Source of the DNA: Desulforhopalus sp.
Lineage (GTDB): Bacteria; Desulfobacterota; Desulfobulbia; Desulfobulbales; Desulfocapsaceae
Length of the DNA: 54,960 bases
Assembly (NCBI GenBank): GCA_023231425.1
Contig: JALNVI010000013.1
Coordinates: 1-54,960 of the forward strand
Direction: 5' to 3'
The notes beneath the pieces were generated by a model that was not told where the DNA came from, did no database searches, and saw only the letters and a list, made by a program, of their open reading frames with translations. The translations under genes and the position numbers were made by a program. Below are positions 37,663 to 46,581 of this stretch, in pieces. The stretch's first letter is position 1; the number at the start of each line of letters is the position of its first letter.

Positions 37663-37993
37663 AGGGTCCCTTGAAGAACCTTGTATTTTGTTCATATTCG
37701 AAGCAGAGAAGGGAATTTACCCCCCCAGGCATCACTTTAATATCGGAGTCTATGAGTCTGTCGGATTTAGACCTGTCTCCCCCATAGTGGCGTTATTTTT
37801 AAATAACAAATACTCCAGATATCAACTACATGCGTGTTCTCGCTTTTCTGAAAACGCCTCAATATAAAAAAGGAACTTATCATCCGACAGGTTCCTGGCG
37901 CTTACCTCGACGTCTCGTTCCTCGCTTTGTCGGAGGATAAATTTTTGACTGTAACGAAGAAAATGGGCAAAAGACTGGTTATTCGCTGTTCCC
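37663..37993 (-). repeat. Dispersed element family A, copy 9, interrupted by a 146-bp insertion
   Basis: AGGGTCCCTTGAAGAACCTTG at the left and GGTTATTCGCTGTTCCC at the right, with the long core. Between GGAGTCTA (ends 37752) and CGCTTACC (from 37899) lie 146 extra bases that are absent from all other copies. The insert has its own inverted ends, CTGTCGGAT (37758-37766) and ATCCGACAG (37882-37890). Confidence 0.83.
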
Positions 37994-38002
37994 GGCAGTG
38001 GC

Positions 38003-38206
38003 ATGCATCGCCTGTTCGACGAGGCGAGAACAGGCGAGCTGTGGTCCTCTGGTAATCCTGCAGGAGAGAACGCCATGCTGGTTGCGTTTCCTTTGCAAAA
38101 GGTGATTAACGGGGGGCGCGTAACGGCGAAACGTGCAGTGTCGGTGGTAAAGGAATACACGGTGATTGTGATGCCTTCGGAGAGAACAACTTTATGGCGG
38201 GTGTGA
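38003..38206 (+). other. Unsupported 67-codon frame downstream of copy 9, possible gene remnant
   Basis: The frame runs ATG 38003 to TGA 38206 (GENAMLVAFPLQKVINGG...). It has no ribosome binding site, begins 10 bases after a repeat copy, and has no family I recognise. It may be the tail of a gene cut by the repeat or chance. The hairpin after it fits the opposite strand better. Confidence 0.25.
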
Positions 38207-38225
38207 AGAGTTCCCTGAAATAAAC

Positions 38226-38252
38226 AGCCCGGCGGAGGTGGAGTGCCGGGCT
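38226..38252 (-). terminator. Intrinsic terminator of the small 50-residue gene
   Basis: Stem AGCCCGGC / GCCGGGCT. On the minus strand it is followed by GTTTATTT. It lies 26 bases after the stop of the small frame 38279-38431. Confidence 0.75.
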
Positions 38253-38278
38253 CAGACTGTACTGGAGGGCATTATCTG

Positions 38279-38431
38279 CTAATACAAAGACTCAGCATGT
38301 TTGCCATATTTAAATAAGTTGTAATTAAGAATAAGTTTAAACCACTTAATGGTCCACAGATCCCATCCCGCGCGTTCTTTCTTTTCCGCAGGGCGTTTTT
38401 CGTTCTCTTTATTTGTATCCAGTTCCATCAT
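38279..38431 (-). CDS. Small 50-residue basic protein, unknown
   Basis: ATG 38431 (second ATG at 38428) to TAG 38279. The product begins MMELDTNKENEKRPAEKKER and ends with an aromatic, basic part (WDLWTIKWFKLILNYNLFKYGKH). The first half is charged and the second is amphipathic, possibly lying on a membrane. TGGAGAAAG directly precedes the start, and a terminator follows, so it looks like a stand-alone transcription unit. I do not recognise it. Confidence 0.6.
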   Translation of the reverse strand: MMELDTNKENEKRPAEKKERAGWDLWTIKWFKLILNYNLFKYGKHAESLY

Positions 38432-38578
38432 CTTTCTCCAGTTCCATGTGAGTGATTAAAATCCTCTGGAAAGTATAGCAGGATCAGTCAGAATTGCACA
38501 GAAAAACCATTTATGTCCCCTTCTCTGTTTCCCGATAAAAAATTGTGTCGCAGGCAGTTTTTGGCAACAGCTGGATAA

Positions 38579-38731
38579 AGGGTCTCTTGAATAATCGCCC
38601 ATCTTCTTTGTTACAGTCAAAAATTTATCCCTGGAGGTAAGCGTTAGACTCCGATATCAAAGTGATACCCGCAGTGATTTCCCTCCTGGGCCTCGACTAT
38701 GAACAAAATACAAGCTGTTTCAAGGTGTTCT
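38579..38731 (+). repeat. Dispersed element family A, copy 10 (short core)
   Basis: AGGGTCTCTTGAATAATCGC to CAAGCTGTTTCAAGGTGTTCT, with the short core CCCTGGAGGTAAGCG. It lies 41 bases downstream of the LysE-like stop (minus strand). Confidence 0.88.
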
Positions 38732-38772
38732 GAATGCGTGGAAATCCCCGTCTTTTCAGGTCGGGGAGGATG

Positions 38773-39408
38773 TCAACTCAGCGTAAGCCAGATGCCAACC
38801 ACTGCCAGCAATACTCCGGAGATGCGGTTGAGCAGGGTGCCACCTCCTTTTTTGCCGAGGAAGGAGCGCAGCTTGCGGCCCCCCGTTGCATAGAGGCAGA
38901 GACTGCAGAATTCAATAAAAAGAATAATGGAGACCAGTGACACTGTCTGTGACACAACGGGTCGGCTGCTGTCGATGAAGGGAGGCAGAAGAGAAACGAA
39001 GAAGGCCCATCCTTTGGGGTTGGAGATGGCGGTGACAAATCCCTGTGAGGCAAGGGAGAAACGGTCAACATTCTGTATCCCCTCAAGGTGTTCCGGCAGG
39101 GCCATGCGCCCGCGCTGACGGCAGAGCTGCAGTCCGAGGTAGATCAGCCATGCACCGCCTGCCAGTTTGAGAATGGAGAATATTGCCGGATAGCGCAACA
39201 TGACCGTTGCCGCCCCGGCCAGTGAACAGACCGCGACGATCATTACCCCGGTCAATTCACCCCAGAACATCCAGAATGTACGGCGCAGGCCGACGGTCAT
39301 GCCCAGGGTCAGGGCAAGGGTCATGCACATTCCCGGTGTCAGGGAAACAGCAATAAAGGTGGGGATGAAGAGGGTAAGCAGGGGGAGGCTTGGCATATCT
39401 CGGCTCAA
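38773..39408 (-). CDS. LysE/RhtB-family amino acid exporter
   Basis: The protein has 211 residues and about six hydrophobic helices. The N-terminal SLTPGMCMTLALTLGMTVGLRRT is the family signature, and AISNPKGWAFFVSLLPPFID is the second conserved block. It exports amino acids or related metabolites across the inner membrane. TTG 39408 would give the same 4-base overlap as the other junctions of this operon, and ATG 39396 is the alternative. It is last in a five-gene operon. Confidence 0.87.
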   Translation of the reverse strand: MSRDMPSLPLLTLFIPTFIAVSLTPGMCMTLALTLGMTVGLRRTFWMFWGELTGVMIVAVCSLAGAATVMLRYPAIFSILKLAGGAWLIYLGLQLCRQRGRMALPEHLEGIQNVDRFSLASQGFVTAISNPKGWAFFVSLLPPFIDSSRPVVSQTVSLVSIILFIEFCSLCLYATGGRKLRSFLGKKGGGTLLNRISGVLLAVVGIWLTLS

Positions 39409-40166
39409 TCAAGAATCTGGTCCAGAAAGTCCCTCGTCCGTTTGTGGCGGGGATGATCAAAAAATTCCTGCGGGGGGGCCACTTCAAGAATTTCTCCCGC
39501 ATCCATGAAGATCACCCGATGCGCCACATTACGGGCGAACCCCATCTCATGGCTGACCACCAGCATGGTCATACCGCTTTCCGCCAGTCTTATCATGACA
39601 TCCAGAACCTCTTTTACCATCTCCGGATCAAGCGCTGAGGTTGGCTCGTCGAAAAGTATCATCTTTGGTTCCATGCAGAGACTGCGGGCAATGGCGACCC
39701 GCTGTTGTTGCCCACCGGAGAGCTGGCCTGGAAACTTGTGAGCCTGTTCCGCGATGTGCACTTTCTCAAGGTAGTGCATGGCCGTTGCCTCTGCTTCTTT
39801 CTTCGGTGTCTTACGGGTGTAGATGGGACCGAGAGTGAGATTGTCAAGAATTGAGAGGTGGGGGAAGAGATTGAAGTTCTGGAAGACCATGCCTACTTCC
39901 GTGCGCACCTGTTCAATATCTTTCATATTGTCGGTAAGCTCAATGCCATCAACCACGATGCGGCCGCTCTGGTGCTCCTCAAGGTGGTTGATGCAGCGGA
40001 TCAGAGTGGATTTCCCCGAGCCGGACGGGCCGCAGATGACGAGCCGTTCGCCGGGACAGACGGAGAGATTAATCTCCTTGAGAACGTGAAACTCTCCATA
40101 CCACTTGTTCAGGTCCTCAATCTTGATGATCGGTGTGTCGTTGTTGCAGGGAGGAAGGTTGATCAT
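39405..40166 (-). CDS. Polar amino acid ABC transporter ATPase (GlnQ-like)
   Basis: The protein has 253 residues. Walker A GPSGSGKSTLIRC, Q-loop VFQNFNLFPH, signature LSGGQQQRVAIARSL, Walker B MILFDEPTSALDPE and switch VSHEMGFA match the GlnQ/HisP group. No permease or binding-protein gene is adjacent; its neighbours are an exporter and an HD hydrolase. It therefore must use a membrane partner encoded elsewhere, or has another use. Confidence 0.9.
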   Translation of the reverse strand: MINLPPCNNDTPIIKIEDLNKWYGEFHVLKEINLSVCPGERLVICGPSGSGKSTLIRCINHLEEHQSGRIVVDGIELTDNMKDIEQVRTEVGMVFQNFNLFPHLSILDNLTLGPIYTRKTPKKEAEATAMHYLEKVHIAEQAHKFPGQLSGGQQQRVAIARSLCMEPKMILFDEPTSALDPEMVKEVLDVMIRLAESGMTMLVVSHEMGFARNVAHRVIFMDAGEILEVAPPQEFFDHPRHKRTRDFLDQILD

Positions 40167-40771
40167 GGAGTGGCCTGAGCTGTAAGACCGAAGTTGCCGG
40201 TACAGGGCTGGAGATGATTGAAAAGATCCTCCGGTGGAAAATCAATGTGGGCAAAGAGTCTCCTCTCCAGGATGAAGCCGGTATCGAAATTGGCCCTGAT
40301 GCGTTTGATGCGGTATGGGTCATCCATGCTGTAGCGCTCAAGAATATAGGCAAGGCGCTGATCAAGGGTGACCACTTCATGGTGATTGACCCGTTTATCG
40401 GAGTAGAAGACCAGTTCTTTTGCTCCGAAGACCCCGCGTCGATATCCCTCGTCGTCAAAATGCTTCAGCAGAACGTGCTCCTCAACAATTTCGGCCAGCT
40501 CCGGCCAGCTGTGCTGTCGACAGATCTCCATTCCCACAACGGCGTGCGATTTGTTGTTGTTGAGGCAGAGACTCTTGGCTATGTCGTGCATCAGTGCGCC
40601 GATTATCACAACCCTCTTCTCCGGCAGGTTCTCCGGGGGCAGGGCAGAGATAAGATTGTTGTAGAGTGTCTCCGCCACCCGGGTCACCATTATGGAGTGT
40701 TCCCGGATATTGGCGAGCATGGCGTATTGATCAAAGCACTGGAAACACTCTTTCAGTTCTGGCAGTTTCAT
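40163..40771 (-). CDS. HD-domain phosphohydrolase
   Basis: The protein has 202 residues. HD-superfamily metal ligands are seen in ANIREHSIMVTRVAE, GALMHDIAKS (His-Asp), the KSHAVVGMEI histidine, and EEHVLLKH plus a later YSDKRV region. The layout resembles small HDIG-type hydrolases that act on nucleotides or phosphorylated substrates. The substrate is unknown. The overlaps with both neighbours are 4 bases. Confidence 0.83.
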   Translation of the reverse strand: MKLPELKECFQCFDQYAMLANIREHSIMVTRVAETLYNNLISALPPENLPEKRVVIIGALMHDIAKSLCLNNNKSHAVVGMEICRQHSWPELAEIVEEHVLLKHFDDEGYRRGVFGAKELVFYSDKRVNHHEVVTLDQRLAYILERYSMDDPYRIKRIRANFDTGFILERRLFAHIDFPPEDLFNHLQPCTGNFGLTAQATP

Positions 40772-41832
40772 CTCTGACTCAGTTCATGGACGGTATCAAT
40801 CATTACCTTTGCCTGTTGTGGCGGAGTGAACTGATTGATACCGTGGCCGAGGTTGAAGATATGTCCCTTCGCCATTGCCGCATCCTGCAACAGCTTTGCT
40901 ACCCGGGCGCGCAGTTTATCTTTTGGCAGCAGCAGGGCGAAGGGATCAAGATTGCCCTGGATGGCACAGTCACCGATACGGGCGATGGCGTCAGCGATGT
41001 TGATTCGCCAGTCGATGCCGATGACGTCTGCACCCGAACTGACAGAAAGTTCAAGCAGGGTGGAGCCGTTGTTGGCGAAATAGATTACCGGCACCTCTTT
41101 TCCCTCGGGGAAGTCGTCTGCTTTCAGGGCGGTAATGATTTGAGTTACATAGGGCAGAGCATATTCAGCAAAATCCACCGGGCCGAGGACTCCGGCCCAG
41201 GAATCAAACAGCTGCACGGCTTGAGCTCCTGCGCGTATCTGCTCTTTAAGGTAGAGAATGGTTGCTTCGGTGATCTTTTTCATCAAAGCATGATATACCT
41301 CGGGCCTGGTGAAGATGAGTTTCTTGGTCGCCCAGAAGCTTTTGGAGCTGCCACCCTCAATGAGATAGGTTGCGCAGGTGAAGGGTGCTCCGGCAAAGCC
41401 AATCAGCGGCACCTGCAGTTCCCGGCGCAGCAGACGGATGGTCTCCATGACAAAATCCATCTGTGTTGCCGGATCAGGAATCCGCAGTCTCTCCACGGCT
41501 TTACGGTCGCGGATGGTGTGCAGGAACACCGGTCCCTGGTTCTCATGAAATTCCAGCGGCACGCCCATCTGCTCCATGAGAATGAGGATGTCGGAGAAGA
41601 GAATGGCCGCATCTACACCGAGAATATCTACGGGTTGCAGGGTGGCCTCTACGCAGAGCTCGGAATTCTTGCAGAGTTCAAGGAAGGAAATATTTTTTCG
41701 AATTGCCTGATATTCCGGGAGATATCGTCCGGCCTGGCGCATCATCCAGACAGGGGTAAAACTGGTTGATTCACCCCGACAGGCGCGAAGGAAGGTATCA
41801 TTCATGGCAGACCCTTGTGGTTGTTGTTTCAT
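40768..41832 (-). CDS. hemE: Uroporphyrinogen decarboxylase HemE
   Basis: The protein has 354 residues and decarboxylates uroporphyrinogen III to coproporphyrinogen III. PVWMMRQAGRYLPEYQ is the diagnostic N-terminal motif, with GFAGAPFTCATYLIEGG and FNLGHGINQFTPP also conserved. The coupled start is ATG 41832 (ATGA overlap with the radical SAM gene). ATG 41805 (MNDTFLRACRG) fits homologues equally well. Confidence 0.95.
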   Translation of the reverse strand: MKQQPQGSAMNDTFLRACRGESTSFTPVWMMRQAGRYLPEYQAIRKNISFLELCKNSELCVEATLQPVDILGVDAAILFSDILILMEQMGVPLEFHENQGPVFLHTIRDRKAVERLRIPDPATQMDFVMETIRLLRRELQVPLIGFAGAPFTCATYLIEGGSSKSFWATKKLIFTRPEVYHALMKKITEATILYLKEQIRAGAQAVQLFDSWAGVLGPVDFAEYALPYVTQIITALKADDFPEGKEVPVIYFANNGSTLLELSVSSGADVIGIDWRINIADAIARIGDCAIQGNLDPFALLLPKDKLRARVAKLLQDAAMAKGHIFNLGHGINQFTPPQQAKVMIDTVHELSQR

Positions 41833-42893
41833 TTATTGCGCATTTTAAGCGGGACATAATTGCAGAATGGCTCCCCCGCAAGGAAGTCTCCGGTCATGGA
41901 CCAGGCCCGCGCGCGACACCCGCCGCAGACATTGATATATTCACATTTACCGCAATTATCTTTGTAGCTCTTGAAATCGCGGAGCTGATTGAAGAGTTCC
42001 GAATCTTCCCAGATCTGTTTAAAGGGTATCTTAAAAATGTTGCCGGCAGACAGAGGAAAGTAGCTGCAGGGCTGCACCTCGCCGTCTACATCAATCAGGC
42101 AGATAAGCTGTCCGGCAAGGCATCCCTTGGAGCCGCCGGTGGAGAATTTAAGGTTGCGCCGCTGGACCTTCTCGCCTGCCTCCTTCGCCTTCTCACGGAT
42201 GATACGGTAGTAGTGTGGGGCGCAGGTCGGACGCATCAGCAGCTCGTCTTCCTTCTTCTCAGTTTCGTAATGCCATTCAAGAATCTCGTCGTATACCTCG
42301 GTTGGGATGAGCTCATCCATCACCTCCTCACCGCGCCCTGTGGGGACGATCATGAACATATACCATGCGGTGGCACCGAGCTTTTTTACCATACGGTAGA
42401 TATCCGGGATCTCCTCCCGATTGCGCATCGTAAAAGAAGAGTTGATGAGGAAGGGGATCTTCTGCTCATTAAAGAGCCGAACGGCGTTCATTGTCCCCTC
42501 AAAAGCTCCCTCCTGATTTCGAAAATTATCATGGGTGGCGGCGTTGGAGCCGTCAATGCTCATAGAGACCATCTTGATGCCGCTCTCTTTTATGCCGCGG
42601 CAGGTTTCTGGAGTTACCAGTGTCCCGTTGGTGGCGAGACACATTCGCAAGCCCTTTTGGGTTCCGTAACTGGCAATGTCAAAGACATCGGGACGGAGTA
42701 GAGGTTCACCTCCAGAGAGAACAAGCACCGGCGAGGCGTAGGAGGCAATGTCATCCATAACGGCTTTTGCCTGGTCGAGAGAAAAGTCGGGATGTCCTTC
42801 CACGGCCAGTTCCGAAGAGGAGCGGCAGTGGACACATTTCAGGTTACATCGGCGGGTGATTTCCCAGGCGATCCATTTTGGTTCAAATTTCAT
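41829..42893 (-). CDS. Radical SAM/SPASM protein of the haem (Ahb/NirJ-like) type
   Basis: The protein has 354 residues from ATG 42893, preceded by AAGGAATATT. The radical SAM cluster CNLKCVHC (about 16-23) and VLSGGEPLLRPD are clear. The C-terminal SPASM part has CLAGQLICLIDVDGEVQPCSYFP, CGKCEYINVCGGC and a final Cys, for auxiliary clusters. The overall layout resembles AhbC/AhbD/NirJ enzymes, which remove or oxidise tetrapyrrole side chains. Its place next to hemE supports a haem role. AhbC and AhbD cannot be told apart by eye. Confidence 0.85.
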   Translation of the reverse strand: MKFEPKWIAWEITRRCNLKCVHCRSSSELAVEGHPDFSLDQAKAVMDDIASYASPVLVLSGGEPLLRPDVFDIASYGTQKGLRMCLATNGTLVTPETCRGIKESGIKMVSMSIDGSNAATHDNFRNQEGAFEGTMNAVRLFNEQKIPFLINSSFTMRNREEIPDIYRMVKKLGATAWYMFMIVPTGRGEEVMDELIPTEVYDEILEWHYETEKKEDELLMRPTCAPHYYRIIREKAKEAGEKVQRRNLKFSTGGSKGCLAGQLICLIDVDGEVQPCSYFPLSAGNIFKIPFKQIWEDSELFNQLRDFKSYKDNCGKCEYINVCGGCRARAWSMTGDFLAGEPFCNYVPLKMRNK

Positions 42894-43450
42894 AATATTC
42901 CTTATATAAGATCCTGCCCGGCTTCTGTTGCTTTTCCGTTTGTGGACCCTGTCTGGCTTTTTTAATTTTTGGAAAGTTCGTAGTGTTTTTCTTAATATTT
43001 GTATCAAATACTTCGATAACAATACCCCATCATTGCAAATTCTTAAATGCACAAAGTGCAGCGGATTGACGGAAGAGTCAACATTCAGGGGTAAACTATT
43101 GGTGAATCGTATGGAAATGACAGGGATTTTCTACAATAAGGGAAGGGAAGGTGTTCTTTCTCCCGGGAGCTTGCTTCTGGCTGAAAAGAACAAAGAAAAA
43201 GAGCAGCTAAAAGAGGACGCAGCACAGCTGTCGGCAGCAGAGTGTTTTCAGCGCCTCGCAACCCTGCAACCAGGAGGCAGACCGGTTTTTCCCATAATCT
43301 TCGGTCTGATTCCGGCTGGAAAATTTTTGTCTGCTTCCTGCTGGCTTTGCCGCTTCCCGGGGTCTCTTTCTAAATTAAAGGAAATATCGTATAGTGGCGG
43401 CTGTATTATACTTGACGTAGAGTTTGGAACTGAAAAGGAGACGTTTTATC
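42894..43450. other. Divergent promoter region between the haem operon and hisD
   Basis: About 557 bases between divergent genes. A + strand frame (42928-43485) crosses it but runs into hisD in another frame and has no family resemblance. TATTAT and TATACT near 43407-43415 are possible -10 elements for hisD. Nothing else is supported. Confidence 0.35.
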
Positions 43451-44761
43451 ATGCTGATTACACCCGTAAAACTGGGAACAGATGAGGGCTGTGCCGTCCT
43501 CAAAAGAATTTTGGATCGCTTCCAGCTCGCCAATGCCGACTGTGCTGGTGCGGTGGCGCAAATTATAAAAGATGTTGCCGGGCAGGGCGATGAGGCGCTG
43601 GTGGATTATGGTCGCAGATTTGACTGCCCCGGGCTCACCGTAGAAAATTTGCAGGTGACCGGCGAGGAGCTGCGTGCCGCCTACAATGAAGTGGATGAGA
43701 AGACTCTCGGTTCAATCAAGGCTGCGGTGGAGCGCATCTGGAATTTTCACGAACGTGAAATGGAGGACTCCTGGCTGCAGACCCGCGATGACGGCACAGT
43801 GGTTGGACGTCTGGTCCGTCCGGTGGACTCCGCAGGGCTCTATGTTCCTGGCGGTACCGGCGGTTCGACACCGCTGGTCTCCTCGGTGTTGATGAACGGA
43901 ATTCCCGCGTCTATTGCCGGCGTGCGCAGACGGGTTATGGTTACCCCTCCGGGAAAAGATGGCAAAGTCAGTCCCTTCCTGCTCGTGGCGGCCCAGGAGA
44001 TTGGCATCATCGATATCTATCGTGCCGGTTCCGCCTGGGGGATCGCTGCACTTGCCTATGGTACAGAGAGCATTCCGAAGGTGGATGTCATCGTCGGACC
44101 GGGCAACCAGTTTGTTGCCGAGGCGAAGAAGCAGGTTTCCGGCATGGTGCGTATTGATATGATCGCCGGTCCGTCGGAAGTCCTGATTGTGGCAGATGCC
44201 AATGCTGTTCCCGCCCATGTTGCGGCCGATATGCTTGCCCAGGCGGAACATGATCCCCAGGCGCTGGCTCTCCTGTTGACCACCGATGAAACGCTGCCGG
44301 AGAAGGTGCTCGCCGAGCTGGAGAAACAGCTCCCTGTGCTTTCCCGGGAAAAAATTGCCCGAACCTCTCTCGTCGAGCGGGGTGCGATGATGATTGTCAA
44401 AGATCTTGACGAGGCCATCCGGGTGGCTAACGATATCGCCAGTGAACATCTTGAGCTCGATATCGCCAGTCCCTGGGAACAGATTCCCTTTATACGGCAT
44501 GCTGGAGCCATCTTTCTCGGTGCCAATACTCCGGAGGCGGCGGGAGACTATATCGCTGGTCCCAACCATGTGCTGCCGACCATGGGCACAGCTCGTTTTG
44601 CCTCGTCCCTCGGGGTGGAAACCTTCTTGAAAAAGTGCTCCATTATCAGCTACTCGCGGCAGGCGATTGAGGGTGACGCTGAAGATATCATGCGTCTCGC
44701 CCATCTTGAAGGGCTTGACGCACACGCCAATTCCGTCAAAGTTCGTCTGCACCATGACTGA
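43451..44761 (+). CDS. hisD: Histidinol dehydrogenase HisD
   Basis: The protein has 436 residues and catalyses the last two steps of histidine synthesis, using zinc and NAD+. GLYVPGGTGGSTPLVSSVLMN, GPGNQFVAEAKKQVSG, DMIAGPSEVLIVAD, the ADMLAQAEHDPQA metal/His segment and AGPNHVLPT are conserved. Start ATG 43451 lies 10 bases after AAAAGGAG. It overlaps rsmG by 8 bases. The other his genes are not in the window. Confidence 0.96.
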   Translation: MLITPVKLGTDEGCAVLKRILDRFQLANADCAGAVAQIIKDVAGQGDEALVDYGRRFDCPGLTVENLQVTGEELRAAYNEVDEKTLGSIKAAVERIWNFHEREMEDSWLQTRDDGTVVGRLVRPVDSAGLYVPGGTGGSTPLVSSVLMNGIPASIAGVRRRVMVTPPGKDGKVSPFLLVAAQEIGIIDIYRAGSAWGIAALAYGTESIPKVDVIVGPGNQFVAEAKKQVSGMVRIDMIAGPSEVLIVADANAVPAHVAADMLAQAEHDPQALALLLTTDETLPEKVLAELEKQLPVLSREKIARTSLVERGAMMIVKDLDEAIRVANDIASEHLELDIASPWEQIPFIRHAGAIFLGANTPEAAGDYIAGPNHVLPTMGTARFASSLGVETFLKKCSIISYSRQAIEGDAEDIMRLAHLEGLDAHANSVKVRLHHD

Positions 44762-45419
44762 GAGCAGACTCCTGCTGGAGAAAGGGCTCAGCCGCCTCGG
44801 CAGTGAGTACGCCCCCGCACCGGAGCGGCTGGCTCTGCTTGAAATCTACTGTGCCGAGCTGCTGAAGTGGCGCGGCCGGGTCAATCTCGTTGCCAAAACG
44901 GCCAGCGTTGAGGAGATTGTGGAGAAGCACTTTCTCGATTCTCTTACGCTGCTGCCGGAACTGACGGGTAGCTGTCACCTGCTCGACATCGGTACCGGGG
45001 CGGGTTTTCCCGGCCTCGTTTGCCGGACGGCGATGCCGACGCTGGGCCTGACTCTGGTTGAGCCCCGCCAGAAACGGGTCAACTTCCTGCGCCACGTTGT
45101 CCGCACCCTGGGCCTCACGAAAGAGGTCGCACCACTGGCTGTCCGCGAGGAACGGCTGGAGGTTGATTCTCCGCTTACCGCAGAGGCGTTCAGCCATATT
45201 ACATGCCGGGCAGTTAGCGATATCGGCGCCTTTCTTGAGCTGGTTGTCGCCTTTCAAGGTGCAACCCTGCTGCTGATGAAGGGGCCAAAATGGGAAGAGG
45301 AGTTGAAGGCGGCTGCTGTTATTATGGAAAAGAATTCTTATAGTCTTGGAGACGTCCGGGAAATTATACTGCCATTTTCGAAGGCAGAGCGTTTTATACT
45401 CACAATTTTACATACTTGA
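44754..45419 (+). CDS. rsmG: 16S rRNA m7G527 methyltransferase RsmG (GidB)
   Basis: The protein has 221 residues. It methylates N7 of G527 in 16S rRNA. WRGRVNLVAKT near the N-terminus, the SAM site LLDIGTGAGFPGLVC, TLVEPRQKRVNFLRHV and TCRAVSDIGAFLEL fit the family. The start at ATG 44754 overlaps the hisD end. Confidence 0.93.
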   Translation: MTESRLLLEKGLSRLGSEYAPAPERLALLEIYCAELLKWRGRVNLVAKTASVEEIVEKHFLDSLTLLPELTGSCHLLDIGTGAGFPGLVCRTAMPTLGLTLVEPRQKRVNFLRHVVRTLGLTKEVAPLAVREERLEVDSPLTAEAFSHITCRAVSDIGAFLELVVAFQGATLLLMKGPKWEEELKAAAVIMEKNSYSLGDVREIILPFSKAERFILTILHT

Positions 45420-45435
45420 AAAAGGAGTTGCGGTT

Positions 45436-46512
45436 ATGAAGAAGGTAGCAGTGCTGGCCGGAGATGGAATCGGGCCCGAAGTTATGGCAGAAGCAATTAA
45501 GGTGCTCGATACTGCGCAGAAGAAGTTTGGTTTTGAACTCAGTTATGAGTATGCCGATGTCGGCGGCTGTGCCATTGACAACCACGGTGAGGCCCTGCCG
45601 CAGTCCACGCTGGATGTCTGTGAGAAGAGCGATGCCATCCTCTTTGGCTCTGTCGGCGGACCGAAGTGGGAGAAACTGCCGCCCGCACAGCAGCCGGAAC
45701 GTGCCGCGCTGCTGCCTCTGCGTAAACATTTTGACCTCTTCTGCAATTTCCGCCCGGCGAAGGTTTTCAAATCCCTTGCTGCTGCCTGCCCCCTGCGTCC
45801 CGACATCATTGCTGACGGTTTTGATCTCCTCTGCGTGCGCGAACTTACCTCCGGCATCTATTTTGGGACTCCCAAAGGCCGTGAAGGCTCTGGTGCCGAT
45901 GAATACGCGTACGATACAATGGGTTACAAACGCAGCGAAATTGAACGCATTACCCGTATGGCCTTTGAAGCCGCGATGGTGCGCCGCAAAAAGGTTACCT
46001 CTGTTGATAAAGCCAACGTTCTCACCTGCATGGTCATGTGGCGGGAGATTGTTTGCGAGATCGCGAAAGAGTACCCCGAAGTGGAACTCAACCATCTTTA
46101 TGTGGACAATACCACCATGCAGCTGGTGAAAAATCCCGGCCAGTTTGACGTGCTGCTCTGCGGAAATATGTTCGGCGATATTATCAGCGACGAGGCTGCA
46201 ATGATTACCGGTTCCATGGGCCTGCTCGCATCAGCCTCACTCAATAAAGAAAAATTCGGTCTCTATGAGCCAGCGGGTGGTTCCGCGCCGGATATCGCCG
46301 GGCAGGGCATTGCCAACCCCATTGCCCAGATTCTCTCTGCAGCGATGATGCTGCGCTACAGCTTTGCAATGAATGATGTTGCCGAGGCAATTGAGGGTGC
46401 TGTCGCCCGGACTCTTGATAGTGGAATTCGTACTGCTGACCTCTTCGGCAGCGGGACACCGGTAAATACTGTCGAGATGGGAGATGCCATCGCTGGCGAA
46501 TTGCTCAAGTAG
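45436..46512 (+). CDS. leuB: 3-isopropylmalate dehydrogenase LeuB
   Basis: The protein has 358 residues and oxidises and decarboxylates 3-isopropylmalate for leucine synthesis. VLAGDGIGPEVMAEA, LFGSVGGPKWE, the LPLRKHFDLFCNFRP segment, NMFGDIISDEAAMITGSMGLLASASL and EPAGGSAPDIAG are diagnostic. AAAGGAG at 45421-45427 sets the start ATG 45436. No leu leader peptide is evident. Confidence 0.96.
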   Translation: MKKVAVLAGDGIGPEVMAEAIKVLDTAQKKFGFELSYEYADVGGCAIDNHGEALPQSTLDVCEKSDAILFGSVGGPKWEKLPPAQQPERAALLPLRKHFDLFCNFRPAKVFKSLAAACPLRPDIIADGFDLLCVRELTSGIYFGTPKGREGSGADEYAYDTMGYKRSEIERITRMAFEAAMVRRKKVTSVDKANVLTCMVMWREIVCEIAKEYPEVELNHLYVDNTTMQLVKNPGQFDVLLCGNMFGDIISDEAAMITGSMGLLASASLNKEKFGLYEPAGGSAPDIAGQGIANPIAQILSAAMMLRYSFAMNDVAEAIEGAVARTLDSGIRTADLFGSGTPVNTVEMGDAIAGELLK

Positions 46513-46581
46513 GAAAAGGGCGGTGACAGGCTGGCAGGAATGGCGTGGCATCGCACAATTCTGCAAACAACGTGAAGAGCC

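Noticed and set aside
42928..43485. 185-residue + strand frame ahead of hisD
   Set aside because: It runs into hisD in another frame, lacks a ribosome binding site and has no recognisable domain.
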